Shown here in pieces: positions 34,530 through 45,615 of a stretch of DNA of 64,000 nt. Origin of the DNA: Isoetes taiwanensis. Taxonomy: Eukaryota > Streptophyta > Lycopodiopsida > Isoetales > Isoetaceae. Position numbers and translations under genes: made by a program. Numbering within the stretch: the stretch's first letter is position 1; each line of letters begins with the position of its first letter. The notes under the pieces are model-generated. The model was not told the origin of the DNA, did not search any database, and saw nothing but the letters and a program-made list of their open reading frames with translations. The DNA is taken from positions 11,112,271 to 11,176,270 of the forward strand of contig JAJEKV010000013.1 in assembly GCA_021234155.1 (NCBI GenBank), given 5' to 3'.

Positions 34530-35187
34530 TCTGCGAAGATCTGTGGAAAATCTATGTATGTTATGCGGGGAAAAATTTGTACCTTTGGATCGCGAGCTTT
34601 CTTTAATTTGCAAACTCACGCAAGATTAATCTCTTTCAATGTGTTGGCCTAGATGTAGGTGCTAGATTTAACCCTCATGCGGGTTCCATACATTTCTATC
34701 TTCTTCTTGGATTCACATGGCGAGTCGATGTATGAAAAGCATTTGTGTTTGCACAAGTAATCAACAGGTTGTTGGTTCATTGGCATTTCTTGGTCCTCCT
34801 TTAAATCATTCATGGCCCTATTTTTTGTACCACAAAAATGATAATGGTGAAGATAGATGCGTGAAGATGCATTGCAAAACCTATGTATGTTATCACGGGG
34901 AAAAAATTTGTACCTTTGGATCGCGAGCTTCCTTTAATTTGCAAACCTCTGCAAGATTAATCTCTTTCAATGGGCTGGTCCGATGTAGGTGCTAGATTTA
35001 GCCCTAATGCGGGTTCCATACATTTCTATCTTCTTCTTGAATTCTTGTAGCGAGGTCCATGTATGAAAAGCATTTGTGTTTGCACAAGTAATCAATCAGG
35101 TTGTTGGTTCATTGGCATTTCTTTGGTCCTCCTTTACATCATTCATGGCCCTATTTTTACGTACCACGAAGATGATAATGAAAGCAC
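34530..35187 (+). repeat. Two-copy tandem duplication, ~329 bp period
   Basis: The block CTATGTATGTTAT...GGGGAAAAATTTGTACCTTT begins at 34552 and again at 34881. Shared phrases continue in order: GATCGCGAGCTT, GCAAGATTAATCTCTTTCAA, GATGTAGGTGCTAGATTTA, GCGGGTTCCATACATTTCTA, GTATGAAAAGCATTTGTGTT, TTCATTGGCATTTCTT and TCATTCATGGCCCTATTTTT. The copies are about 90-95% alike by eye. Frames inside are not conserved. Confidence 0.92.
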
Positions 35188-36249
35188 ATTCATAAGCGCC
35201 ATTGTATATTAGTTAGACTTCTTTGCTAACATTCTTTTGTGTCTGGCCTTGCTTGTTGTCTTCAAACTTAGCACACAATTTGCAGCCAATGGGTATTACT
35301 TATTGCATTATTAAATTTATTTGATTGCTAAATGGAAGAAGACATCTATAAATTTTGAGTTGGTGGCACGATCTATTAGTTAGCTTCGGCTCAAGATGTT
35401 GGGTTATAGACTTCACATGGACACCACAAACACAGTTAGGTTATTTTCTTTTTTTCTTGGTGGCCATGCCTAGGTTCAAATCCTAGGGACACTTTCAAAG
35501 CTATTTGTTTTAATAAACTATCGTCCACTCATTATTCTTAATGTATATTTTAATACTTGAGAATCTAGTGTTCCAGTGTTCCACAGGGCTATAAGCATGG
35601 TATGGTGCACTTTTTGTGGTTACGGTTAGAATTTGAATATAAATTATTATGGCTTTTTGGATGGATTTTTCGAATAGGTCTTTAAAGAGATTCTAAGATT
35701 CTCCCAGCTCAATTGACAAGGATGATATTTTATCTTGTCTTGGTCTACATTGACGGTTGGATCCATATTACATCAATATGGCAATATCATTATGAGAGGC
35801 TTTTTTTTTCTATCCTCATCACATTTATCCTTTTATCAATATAACACATATAATAACATATAATAACACATATAATATAATAACACATATGACACATATA
35901 ATACCATTACGAATTTTTTCTAGTTTGTTCGTCAATTCTTAAGGCCCCGAAGGGGCCAAATTTTTTTTGGGTTAACACACAAACCATTATATCCAACACT
36001 CTAAAATTAAACCCCCCTTCAAACCCCCTTTGGTTTGGGTGCATATTCACACGGGAGGTGACGTAGGGCAGCGAGAGCCCCTAAAATTATGTTTTGCATG
36101 TACAAAATCAACACCATGTAGTATATTACCACAAATCTTATAGTATTTTGCAAAACTTGTTATACAGTATCGCAAATTTTGTACATGCATACCCCACAAA
36201 CAAGGAACTTTACGTACGGTGTAGATTAAGGAATAACGGGTGAATATGC
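35188..36249. other. Non-coding stretch with AT simple repeats
   Basis: It contains an irregular AATAACACATAT-type repeat (about 35835-35905) and a GGCCCCGAAGGGGCC palindrome (35943-35957). No gene is recognised. Confidence 0.4.
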
Positions 36250-36513
36250 CTATCCAACAGCTCTGTTACAATAGGTGGACCAGAATAAGGAAATACTTGA
36301 GGGATAGTTGATCGTCTTGCAACTGGAGCACGTGATAGTGGCTGAAAATGGATCGGATAGTTTGGAAGTCAGATAGTTTGGAAGTGGAGGAGTAGGCTGA
36401 GGGGAAGGTATCTCTTGAGATTCAGATTCCTCAAGGCTCTGGATATAAGGATAAGATGAGTATCCTTGAGGCATGAAGGAATAACCATCAAAACCATCAA
36501 ATCCTGCCATGGC
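36250..36513 (-). CDS. Candidate 5' exon of the Harbinger accessory gene
   Basis: A minus-strand frame with an internal ATG at 36513 reads MAGFDGFDGYSFMPQGYSSY then PYIQSLEESESQEIPSPQPT before losing protein-like character. The glycine/tyrosine/proline-rich, low-complexity N-terminus resembles first exons of plant Harbinger ORF1 proteins. It lies on the right strand and upstream of the Myb-like segment. The distance (nearly 3 kb) and absence of a proven splice link keep this tentative. It may also be an unrelated open frame. Confidence 0.3.
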   Translation of the reverse strand, partial: AMAGFDGFDGYSFMPQGYSSYPYIQSLEESESQEIPSPQPTPPLPNYLTSKLSDPFSATITCSSCKTINYPSSISLFWSTYCNRAVG

Positions 36514-37289
36514 GATGTCTGGGAATCTAAAATGCAAAATAAAGAAAGAGAAGACTAGCATGAGTCGGAATTGATAGTGCAAAAGGACAAAAAAAAATGC
36601 AACATAGAAGTAGAAGGAAATGATGTAATCTACAATTTAAATGGCAATACATGATCTTGACAACCATGAGTTGTGGCTATTGAAAAAGATTAACGTAAAA
36701 TGATTGCATGAGATGCAAAGTAATGCAACAATGCAGACCGAAATTGACTATACAATAAACAGTATAATGCAACAATAAACTGAAATAAACAACAAACAGT
36801 ACAATGCAATAATAAACTAAATTTGATGATGATAGAACTGGAATTAGACAAGTACAATCATAAATTGGAATGCCAAATATAAGAACAGACCCCTTTTTTA
36901 TAACAGACCAACAGAAAGTCTAACAGAATGGCTATTATTACTAACAGAATGCCAAATTTATAACCCAAGCCATTTTTATTGAACCAACTGAATTTCATTT
37001 ATGACCAGCTTTCAAAAAAGTAGAAGAACATTATGCGAATTTGTCTTCCCTGCACTTAACAGAGATTAAAGAATCCGTCACTGGATTGGCTGCCCCTAGT
37101 CAATGAGATCTGGTTTTGGACAAGCAAATGATGCAAAAGAACAACCCTTACAGGTAATTTTTGACGTGAAAAGAACAGAACAACAGAAGAACAGAAAAAA
37201 CAGAAGAACATGGAACATCGAAACTAGAAACAACAGAAATCCTTATAGAAATAATAGACATGCAATTCAACCTGCAAGTAAATTAATTT

Positions 37290-37440
37290 CGACTTGAAAC
37301 AGCTTGAATTCGGCCTGCAAATGGCTTGAAATTGGCCTGAGATCGGCCTCCAAATAGCAAATCGGCCACCAAACAGCCCAATCGACCTCCAAACTCCCCA
37401 ATCGACCTGCAGCAGATGGTTTTCGACCTGCCTTCCTCTA
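37290..37440 (+). repeat. Imperfect minisatellite, ATCGGCCTSCAAA-type units
   Basis: At least seven variants of a 17-20 bp unit follow each other: TTCGGCCTGCAAATGGC, TTGGCCTGAGATCGGCCTCC, AAATCGGCCACCAAACAGCC, AATCGACCTCCAAACTCCCC, AATCGACCTGCAGC and TTTCGACCTGCC. No function is apparent. It lies inside the Harbinger D2 element. Confidence 0.7.
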
Positions 37441-38982
37441 TAAATCCACACAAACCTTCTGGCATAAAAAAGGAGGATGGATGCTTCGATTCCAGGAGCG
37501 ATTACAGTTCCAATTCATAGATATTCCAGTCCGATTACATTCCAGTCTGTGTGATGCAACGATTCTTCTTCTTCGATTCTTTTCCTTGTGACTCCCTGAA
37601 CCTTTGGCAAGGAATGCCTCTCATTGGATAGGTGTGGCTGTTGTATTTTCTGGCGGGGGGTTTCCCCCGGAAGAAAATAAGGCTCCACAGCAGTACGACC
37701 TTCATATGCGACGTGTCTTAACTTTTTAAGTGAAAAAACTAGCATGACTTTTATGCTTACGTGGCCCAATTATCTCTTCAGAAATATAAGACAGCACTAC
37801 CATCCTTTTTCCATGGCAAGCTTGTCCTAAATTTTTTAGAGGTTGATTGGTCCACCTAAGAAAATAAGACTTGGCAACTTTTCCACAGATGTTTTTTGTG
37901 GTATGTCTCAATTGCAGCCAATGAGATTTTTGTGTTGCCGCAAAAGAAGGATGCCTCAAAAAAAAGTTTTAGTGGAGCATGCAGGTGAGCGGAGCGCCAA
38001 GATTCATAGCCTAGGTTACCACTTGATTTGATGTTCGTTTCGGCGGATCTTGATGGGAAACGAACCCGAGAAAGGAGTTTTTTGGATCGTCCTAAATTTT
38101 TTTTCAAAGCATATCTTTTCGGATCGTCCAAGCTTAAGCTCAAGATCAACGCTTACATCCAGAAATTTTTTCAAGGAACTTTTCACGGAGTCGTCATTAT
38201 AAAATTTCGAAGGTTTGCAACATAATGGCGCCTTTCGACAAACATTTTAAAATTTTTTTGTAAAAAAGGAAAAGCGGCGGAGGAGCCACAAACATCAAAC
38301 GGGTTGAATAAGCCATTCCTGTGCCTAAAAGCAGGTTACATTGCATTGGAAAGATCCATACCAATCTTCCGACCCATCGGCCTCATCAAATATTGAATTA
38401 TCGGCCCCAACATATTTTTTCAAGGAACGGTTAAAATCCTGCCTGTTTGGGCGGTTTTGATGGGAAATTCGGATTCTGATTCTAGAAATTCTGGAAATTC
38501 CAGCTTTTTCTTTCTACAACCAATGGTCTTGAATCTCGAAGGCCATTCTTCCCAAATTCCTCAGATTCACATGTCCGGGTCTGTCTGATTTCTTCACAGA
38601 AATCTTCGTGTTCTTGCTGTTCTTCCACAGAGATTGTTGTTCTTCGGAAAAACAGAAAATATAAGAGGTGTCTTATATATTAAGGACATGTCGTATAAAA
38701 ATTAGTGGAAAAGGTTTTTATCTGAAACATGACGTGGAGCTGACATGGAGTCTTATATGCTGTCTTATTGCATTGCGACAGTCATATTTTATGCCTGCCG
38801 TGGAAAAAAGGGTTATTTTTATGACTATCGTGAAGTGGAAAAATGAGTTTAAATTTGTGCGTCTCATTTTTTTACTCTGGAATCACAAATCGTGTCTTAG
38901 CGGAGTCACAAATCGTGTCGTATATTGTATATGACAGCCATATTTTGCCACTGGTGTGGAAAAAAGGCCTAAGTTGTAGGAC

Positions 38983-39552
38983 ATGGCCGCAGCAAGCTTC
39001 CCGAATCGGTCGTGTTTTAGGTCTTCCAGCTCTGTGCTTGCAGCCCATGGCTTGCCCTTTCTAAATCCTTGCATAAGCCTCCGCTTTTCTGTGCCTGCAG
39101 TTTCTCTTCCACCAAGGCTCCATCATCGCCCAGTTACAAAAACTGCAGCCTTGCCTGTGGTTTCCGGTATCCCTATCTTGGGTCCCCTGTTCAATTTAGT
39201 CTTAAGCCCTGGGGTGTTGCTGCTGATTTATTTAGCTGGAAGTACGTGCATTTGGTAATGTAGTTTCTTATAACGTTGTAGGCTTTTATGTTTAATTCAT
39301 TCCTTGATTTGGATTCATAGTTGTGCGCTTCTGGGCTGGATTTTCCAAGACAGTTTATAGCAGCAGTCAAACAACCAAATTAGGGCTTACCGCTCTTTGG
39401 CCAGGTTTGTATAACTATTAATTTAGTCTGCTTTTGCCTTTCTAAGTAGGTCCTTTTCTATGTGATTTAGCCAAAAATGAACTTATATTTCTACAGTGCT
39501 TTTTGTTACATCCAAGGATTTTAGGAGAAATTTCAAGAAGGCTGTGCAATAA
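38983..39552 (+). CDS. Small plastid-targeted membrane protein, three exons
   Basis: Exons 38983-39241, 39321-39404 and 39497-39552 join with GT-AG introns and matching phases into 132 residues. Residues 1-55 are rich in Ser/Arg/Pro with few acidic residues (MAAASFPNRSCFRSSSSVLA), typical of a chloroplast transit peptide. After TAALPVVSG comes a hydrophobic segment, GIPILGPLFNLVLSPGVLLL then IYLAG. Exon 2 gives VRFWAGFSKTVYSSSQTTKL and LGLTALWP. Exon 3 gives LFVTSKDFRRNFKKAVQ and TAA. Even codon-phase continuity and clean splice sites indicate a real gene. It resembles conserved small plastid membrane proteins of unknown role that I cannot name. The upstream sequence is Harbinger DNA starting 13 bp before the ATG, so its promoter or leader must be transposon-derived or relocated. 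Confidence 0.85.
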
Positions 39553-40453
39553 CTACTCATGTAAGAAACTATAAACCTTTCTCGTTGCAAATTTTATAAT
39601 ACGAATCTGCTCGTTCTATTCATAGACAGTGCAGTTATGTTTAAGTTCAAGTCATCAATCTTTCGCGATGTTGCATATTTTATGCCTGTTTTTATATGGC
39701 TACAAAGAAAAGTACCAATTTTTACATGTCAGATATTTGAGAATGCCAAATTATTCATGAGGTACATAACTTGCCAAAGGTGATTATAATTCCATGTTCG
39801 GAATTCTATGTCACTTTATGAAAAAATGTTCTTGTGATGGTAGTTTTAAAGTATACCAATCAGTTAGAAACTACTACACAAGCCAGGGAATGACAGTATT
39901 TCATCCTTTGGGACATGCTATGACATTTGAAGTTGGAAAAAAGCAGCTTTTTTAATTCGCTGGCCAATTCTGACCTTTTCGGTCACTTCTTTCATGTCAG
40001 AATGGGGTATGCAAAGTAGTGAATCTTCCAAGAGAAGGAAAGATAGCCGAGGAAAAGTTCTAGATTACAAAGTAGAAGTTTGATATTTGTATAAAGAAGT
40101 TCGGTTAGTGCCTTGCAAGGTTTTGACGATAAACAAAACGCAGACAAAAGAAATGTGTGGATCGACATCTTTCTTATAGCTGGCTATAAACATTCAGCAA
40201 ATATGTTGCAACAGCGAGGCTACCAATGTTTTGACAGATTCCAGCTTCAAGGCTGAGGGGCCTTTCCTTCTTGGACTCCTCTTGCTGAGATACCATGGAC
40301 GGTTATGAGCTGTTTTCTCATGCTAATGGTGGAGCTCTTCTTGTTTTAACAGTATAAAAGTTGCAGTGGACTACCCTTACGTCAGTTTGTTTAATACCCT
40401 AATTTGAAACTAAGATTCTTGCTACTGTCATGCGTATTGTAGTATAATAACAC

Positions 40454-40502
40454 GTACAAGAAATTTATCGCGGCGGCCAAGGCCGCCGCGAACATTTCTC
40501 TT
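40454..40502. repeat. GC-rich 49 bp hairpin repeat, copy 1 (CACTA-like subterminal motif)
   Basis: GTACAAGAAATTTAT leads into a perfect 10 bp stem (CGCGGCGGCC, 40469-40478) with a two-base AA loop and its partner (40481-40490). ACATTTCTCTT follows. The outer AGAAAT/ATTTCT bases also pair. An identical 49 bp copy is at 43121-43169 in unrelated flanks. ACAAGAAA followed by GCGGCGGC hairpins resembles plant CACTA (En/Spm) termini, but the CACTA pentamer itself is not intact. Confidence 0.8.
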
Positions 40503-40572
40503 CGTTACATGTCCCAAAAACATAACATGGTTTGGACCTGCGTTTTTTCACTTTGTACTGTAAAAGAAAATA

Positions 40573-40610
40573 ATGTGTAATTAAAACGTGACAATGTTTT
40601 AATTACACAT
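40573..40610. repeat. 15 bp perfect hairpin
   Basis: ATGTGTAATTAAAAC (40573-40587) and GTTTTAATTACACAT (40596-40610) are exact inverted copies around an 8 bp spacer, GTGACAAT. It could be a tiny MITE remnant or an RNA stem in downstream transcript. No flanking duplication was identified. Confidence 0.8.
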
Positions 40611-41315
40611 ACAGATTACTTCCCATGTTTTATCTTAGTTAAAATTTTGGAGAAAGGCATTACACCAAAGGAAAAAAGAATTCCTTGCCTATGTTGCAAC
40701 TCCATATATTCATGGTTTGCCCTTTCATGATACCAATGCTATTTGTCGAAGAACAGAACATTCTTCTTGTGCATGTGACATACAGGTCCCATCTCAGCTT
40801 TCATGCCAAAGCTCCAGATAAGCCTATTTAAGAGCAAGATGATATCTATTCAGGTGAGACACCTGCGGTGGGAGGCCAACCATTGATTACAATGGCTATG
40901 AGTTCACCTGCATTGTGGCAACTGTTATACATTCTACTTCCTGAAATTCATAAACTTGATTACCACCAACTACAAATTTAAGCATCTTGTTATTCACTTC
41001 TATAAAAGACCCGTGTTTCATTTGGAGCCTTGCACATTTTCTGAGTTCTTCTATTCTCGCTTGCATCATCCCACCTACTCGAGACTAGCATAGATGTTTG
41101 TCATGAGCGTGTAAGCAGCAAAGATTATTGGAATGTATCCGGATTAGCTCTTCAAAACATCGCAGTCCCTAGTTCTGGTTCTCCATAATTTTTGCAGGCA
41201 CTAAGCTGAACAATCCATGTGTCTTTTGAGGGAGGGTATGGTACTGTCTCTACCATTTCCCCGGCTTCATTAAGGTGTCCGCATCGGTGCAAGAAGAGCA
41301 ATACTCCTCATTGCT

Positions 41316-42119
41316 TTGAAATACTCCCCCAAAAATAAGAGAAAAAGCCGGGCCGCATGCCGTGAGAAGACTCATGAATGTTATAGAATCGCTTCATGCC
41401 CCGTTCGCACATCCCTCGAAAACATTTCACGCGGCCATGTGAGCCTCATGGTTCATGCCATATCCTCGATCATTGCATTCCAAGATGCAGAGCTTCGAAC
41501 CGGCATGCTATCAAAACAGCCCTAAGGGTATTCAAGGAAGATATCACGAGCGCATTAAATGCCATTTGGAGAATTGGGTGGATTTTAAAAAGCATAGAAA
41601 ACATACCTTGTTGGAGAAGAAGATCCTCAGATATACCCGTGGAATTGCATGGACTCTTATGTCGGGCATTTGAAAGCAATTGCTTTGAGATAGAACACTT
41701 GCACTGTGTCTGCCAAAAGTCGGTTTTAATGAAAAATTGTACATTGTAAAGGCTATGCCATGAAAGCCACCTAAAGAAGCGTGGCGGCTATGGCTCCGAG
41801 TTCTGAGGGAATTTTTTTTTTATTGGTTTTCCCTTTTTGCCCGATGACGCGAGGAATCATTGGGGTATATTCTTATTGATTCTTCCCAATAAGAATTACA
41901 TACGAAGGATAATTGCTTTTCATAAAAAAAATGGTAATATCTTTTAAATGTAATGGTAAATAGCCAAGTTCTTTCTTCAAATGATCATTTGCATCATAAA
42001 AAGCGAGAATCGGATTGAAACTTTCAAGTGCTTTTCGGAAACCGCCTGGTGCGGCGGAAGCAAAGACGCCAAAGGAAGTTCCCCAGAACCCACTTGCAAT
42101 CAAAAGTTTTTGCATAACC
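41316..42119. other. Overlapping short frames, unassigned
   Basis: Frames of 60-117 codons occur in several phases on both strands (41316-41749 plus, 41873-42115 minus). The minus one reads LAFYDANDHLKKELGYLPLH then LKDITIFFMKSNYPSYVILI, faintly like an organellar mTERF repeat, but I cannot support that. A stem ATTCTTATTG/CAATAAGAAT is at 41867-41894. Confidence 0.25.
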
Positions 42120-42192
42120 TCACTCCACCAATTTCCCCCAAATCGATTTGGGAAAAAAATTGGGGTGGAGCCCCAACTTGATTAACCCTAGA

Positions 42193-43117
42193 TCCAAAAT
42201 CCATAGGTCGGCTCACCGCACCTATTGAGCCCAGGACGTCCCATCGGACTGATTGCTGCTCAACCTGGGGTTTCGCACTCCATACCCATACCATTCCCAC
42301 ACACGTGATTAACTATAAGCCTAACACACCTCAGAGAAGCCCCAAGACGCCCTCGTTTCCGGACGGTGCTCACGACCTGTGGGCGCCCACACACGCTTTG
42401 ATTAACTATAAGCCTAACACACTGTAGAAGCCCCAATAGCCATGCTCAACCTCCACCTCCACTTCACCATTGTGTCCATTATATGGTGCTCAGTCTTGGC
42501 ATAGCATCCACAGCTAGGTGGGTTCTTGTGCACATGACGCATTTATTGGGATTTATGGGGTTCCAACTAGAAACAACTCTACTTCTACTAGCTTTAAGTC
42601 TCTACCCCCTTTTTAATCCCACAAGCACAACAGGTGCAAAAAAAGAACTACCATAATATATAAATTCATTCATAACCTCAACTTAAGCAACAAATAAAGA
42701 TTAGCCGTACGACTAATCTTACAAGGTTAGCTAGAAGCTCAAGCTATCTATACACTAACCGGTATCCTGGCTAGAACCATTCTCTTAGGGTCTCCATCTC
42801 TCGGGTTTAAACAAGAGTGAACAAGTTACTCCTCCTCCACCAATTCCCCCCAAATTGATTTGGGGCAAAAATTAGGATGGAGCCCCAACTTGATTAACCC
42901 TAGATTGGCAAGTCCATTAGGATCAATCGATTTGGCCCAAGTGGCCTTGCATAATTAGCCTACTTAATAATAATTAACTATTTAATTATGTATTAATTAG
43001 CTAAGATAGCAAAATTAGCTTAATTAATTAATACAATTTTAGCATATCTAACACTTCTAGTCTATTTTATAATGGCCAAAGTACCTTTGGTGACTTGGTG
43101 ACATGTCATGGTATTTG
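42193..43117 (-). repeat. LTR-like long direct repeat, copy 1
   Basis: Aligns over about 900 bp, same orientation, with 50136-50969, starting CCAAAATCCATAGGTCGGCT and ending CATGGTATTTG. This copy has extra internal duplication (GATTAACTATAAGCCTAACA at 42307 and again at 42399). It is also preceded at 42126-42192 by another copy of its own CCACCAATT-CCCCCAAAT...TTGATTAACCCTAGA segment (repeated at 42837-42907). It ends 3 bp before the GC-rich hairpin copy 2. Absence of intact termini means it may be a truncated LTR. Confidence 0.8.
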
Positions 43118-43120
43118 TAT

Positions 43121-43169
43121 GTACAAGAAATTTATCGCGGCGGCCAAGGCCGCCGCGAACATTTCTCTT
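43121..43169. repeat. GC-rich 49 bp hairpin repeat, copy 2, start of a tandem duplication
   Basis: Identical to 40454-40502. The right arm plus the following sequence (GGCCGCCGCGAACATTTCTC then CATTTACTTGTTCGAATTAT and ACAAATTGTGTGATTCTCTT) is duplicated with divergence about 96 bp later. There the arm appears as GGCCACCGCAAAAATTTCTC (about 43247-43340). Confidence 0.85.
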
Positions 43170-43340
43170 TACCCCATTTACTTGTTCGAATTATGTCTGT
43201 TCGAGCCCTAGATGAATACAAATTGTGTGATTCTCTTCAGTAACTGGCCACCGCAAAAATTTCTCTTCAACGATCCATTTACTTGTTTGAATTATGTCTG
43301 TTCGAGCAATAGAGTAATACAAATTGTGTGATTCTCTTCA

Positions 43341-44515
43341 AAAAATTTGTGTGATATGAGAGTGATCTTGCAATTATCAATTATCGCATAATACTATAGC
43401 AACTTAAACATGGTTCTTTTTATATGATCTTTCCAGTTTCAAAATTGACTACACATCTTCTTGCCATGACTTATGACTTGCAAAGCATGGAAGCCGTTGA
43501 AGCTTATGACTTGCAAAGCATGGAAGCCGTTGAAGCTTGAAAGTAGACTTGTCTCCAGAAATCAAATGAGAATGCGTTTTTGCTTCTAGTTTGCATGTTT
43601 GCTTTTGGGTTCATTTTTTAACTTTCACTCTCCAGTCCCGCATGCGACTTCTTCTCATATGAGCATTGGGCCTGCTCGAGCCGTTGTAGCTCCTACATTC
43701 TGTATTTTCCATTCTGACATGGTTCATTTTCGGCCGGGTGCATAGATTTGGACTTGATTCAGCCTTCTAGCTTCGACATTGCAGGTATTAAGTCGTATTT
43801 AATTAAAGTGGGACTCATTCCATTCCCATTTTTTTTCGGAACCCTGTTAATTTACACAAAAAGAAGCACCCCGACCCGAAAACTGGCCATAATTGGAATT
43901 TTTGTTTATTGGTGTGCATCCAAGCTTTTCTTCCAGTTTTTTTGGATAACGTGTCGAGAACAAGAACAATGCAACGCAAACATGCATTAGACCTATCAAG
44001 TTCCAATTGAAAAAGATTCTTAGTTGAACATTTTGGCTCTATTTTCTTAGGTGGGTAGACAATAGATCACAAATTCCAACAAAAATTATGCAAATCGTTT
44101 ACTTAATCACCCAAAAATACTAGTTTTGAGATACCTTATATTTATAAATGGGCTCATTACATTATATATTACAGTGGGTGAAGAGACCATAGTGGTCATA
44201 TGGGCACAATCATTTCACCCTCTTCACACATGAACCACCTAGTGCAAAGGGCGCGTGGAGCTCTCTGCTAGTCACTTTGAGCAACTTACTGGGCGATAGA
44301 AATTTGTATGAGGAGTTCCTTTATGGGCCACGTGCTTGTATGTCCAACCGATGTCACCACCCTCTTCTCGGCACCTTTCTTTTAATGAACTAATCTTTTC
44401 ATTGCTCCCAAGCATGTACTATTTGGTCGAGATATAAAAAAATTTGCAAAGAGACAAAATCAAATTAGTCAAGTGATGCTACATGCAAAAAAAAATAAAA
44501 TAAAAACACGCCTTA
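43341..44515. other. Non-coding interval
   Basis: A 29 bp phrase (AGCTTATGACTTGCAAAGCA then TGGAAGCCGTTGA) is directly repeated at about 43470-43540. An 80-codon hydrophobic frame (43748-43990) is present without recognisable motifs. No gene is supported. Confidence 0.35.
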
Positions 44516-44950
44516 GGGCCATTTTGGAAAATACGAGGCATGAGAAAGGCAACTTCGAGGGGAAAAAACGGGTTTTAGGGGTCAAAAGGCCTTTCTCGAC
44601 TTCAAAGAGTCGAGAAAGGCAAAATTAAAAAATGCAAGTTTTAGAATTTAGTCGAAGGCCTTTCCGACTCGCCGGAATCGAAAGGCAACTCAAAGTTGAG
44701 AAAACGCGAGGTTTATGGGTCGAGGGCACTTTTCGACCGCGAAAGCGAAAAAAGGCCTTCATCCGAAATAAAACGCTGCGTTGGGTGAGTTTTCTCTTTT
44801 CGAAGGTCGAGAAAGGCCTTCGACCCTAAACCCGCTTTCGCTGCTTTGTTGCTTTTCTCCGACTCGCGAAGTCGAAAGGCCTTTCGACCCCCAAAAACAC
44901 AGGTTTGAGGGCCTTTCTCGACGGCAAGTCGAAAAAAGGCAACCTCGTAG
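44516..44950. repeat. Cluster of GTCGAGAAAGGCC hairpins
   Basis: The 14-base phrase GTCGAGAAAGGC(C) and its complement GGCCTTTCTCGAC alternate along about 430 bp. Examples are AAGGCCTTTCTCGACTTCAA with GAGTCGAGAAAGGC, GGTCGAGAAAGGCCTTCGACC, AGTCGAAAGGCCTTTCGACC and GGGCCTTTCTCGACGGCAAG. By eye there are about eight arms. Transcripts would fold into a multi-stem structure. Minus-strand frames here (44713-45060) are products of the repeat. Confidence 0.75.
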
Positions 44951-45615
44951 TCTAAAATAGAACCTCCCCATGTATTATCTAATGGACACATATCCAATGG
45001 ACCCTCCCTTTCTAATGGACCATACCATATAGCTATATGAAGAGGGACCATTGGGCTCATATTTAGCTATGTAAAGAGTAATGCCTAATGCACATGTAAA
45101 TAGCAACATATGCACCTATAATGCACATTATAACCCTACGAGCCTATTAGACCTATGCATTAAATCTATTAATAAGCATTAGACCTATATATTAATATGT
45201 ACTTGTCCCCATTTTGTGTCTTGAACCTTCAAAATGGGTTAAACAAGGTGTAAATTATATCATGATCTTAGGGACAAAAATTCAAATATCTACATGGGCT
45301 TACACTAATAAAATTATAGCCCAATTAATGGTATGTTTATAATATATTAATGTAACCAGCTTTTTTCCCATTAACCTTAGAAAAATAACCCATTAACCTT
45401 AGAAAAAACCCATTGTCCACACCATATCCAGTTTTTTTTTTTTTTTTTTCTTACGTTACACTCTATTATTATTACTTTTTTTCTCCCACCTCTTAAGTTA
45501 GAAATTTGAAATTGAAAAGGGGGAGATTTTGAAATTGATTTGAAATTAAAAAGGGGGGAAATTTGGTACATACCTTTTGAGAAGAAGAAATTTGGTACAC
45601 TTAATAAATCGTGGC

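Larger units (their letters stand above)
30285..38812 (-). mobile_element. Inner PIF/Harbinger element (D2) with transposase and Myb-like genes
   Basis: The left end GGCCCTTTTTCCACAGCAGT (30285) and right end (reverse complement CCCTTTTTTCCACGGCAG, 38812) are flanked by TTA direct repeats (30282-30284, 38813-38815). A TTA/TAA duplication is typical of PIF/Harbinger. On the minus strand it carries a DDE transposase remnant and a Myb/SANT-type accessory ORF, the two-gene arrangement of the superfamily. A LINE fragment interrupts the transposase. About 5 kb beyond the accessory ORF contains tandem repeats and possibly further nested insertions, including another element-like CCACAGCAGT end near 37685. 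Confidence 0.75.
30016..38969. mobile_element. Outer PIF/Harbinger-type MITE (D1), split by D2
   Basis: The left part is 30016-30284 and the right part 38816-38969, about 425 bp in total. The left end reads GGCCCTTTTTCCACGGTAGT; the right end, reverse-complemented, reads GGCCTTTTTTCCACACCAGT. The right flank is TAA and the left flank GAA, compatible with a mutated 3 bp target duplication. The interior holds TAAGACRYGTCTTA-type palindromes and a CCGGGGGATTTCCCCC hairpin. It lies 13 bp upstream of the ATG at 38983. Confidence 0.7.
39553..41300. other. Downstream region of the plastid-protein gene, with hairpins
   Basis: No open frame of note. It probably includes the 3' UTR, then intergenic DNA. 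Two hairpins (40454-40502 and 40573-40610) are listed separately. A codon-like patch near 40890-40930 (DYNGYEFTCIVAT) has no context. Confidence 0.4.

Noticed and set aside
41873-42115. Possible mTERF-like peptide (KKELGYLPLHLKDITIFF)
   Set aside because: Too short and without repeated PxxL helices in register; similarity is only impressionistic.
43748-43990. Hydrophobic 80-codon frame as a membrane protein gene
   Set aside because: No start context, no splice support, no homologue recognised; hydrophobicity is expected from T-rich DNA.
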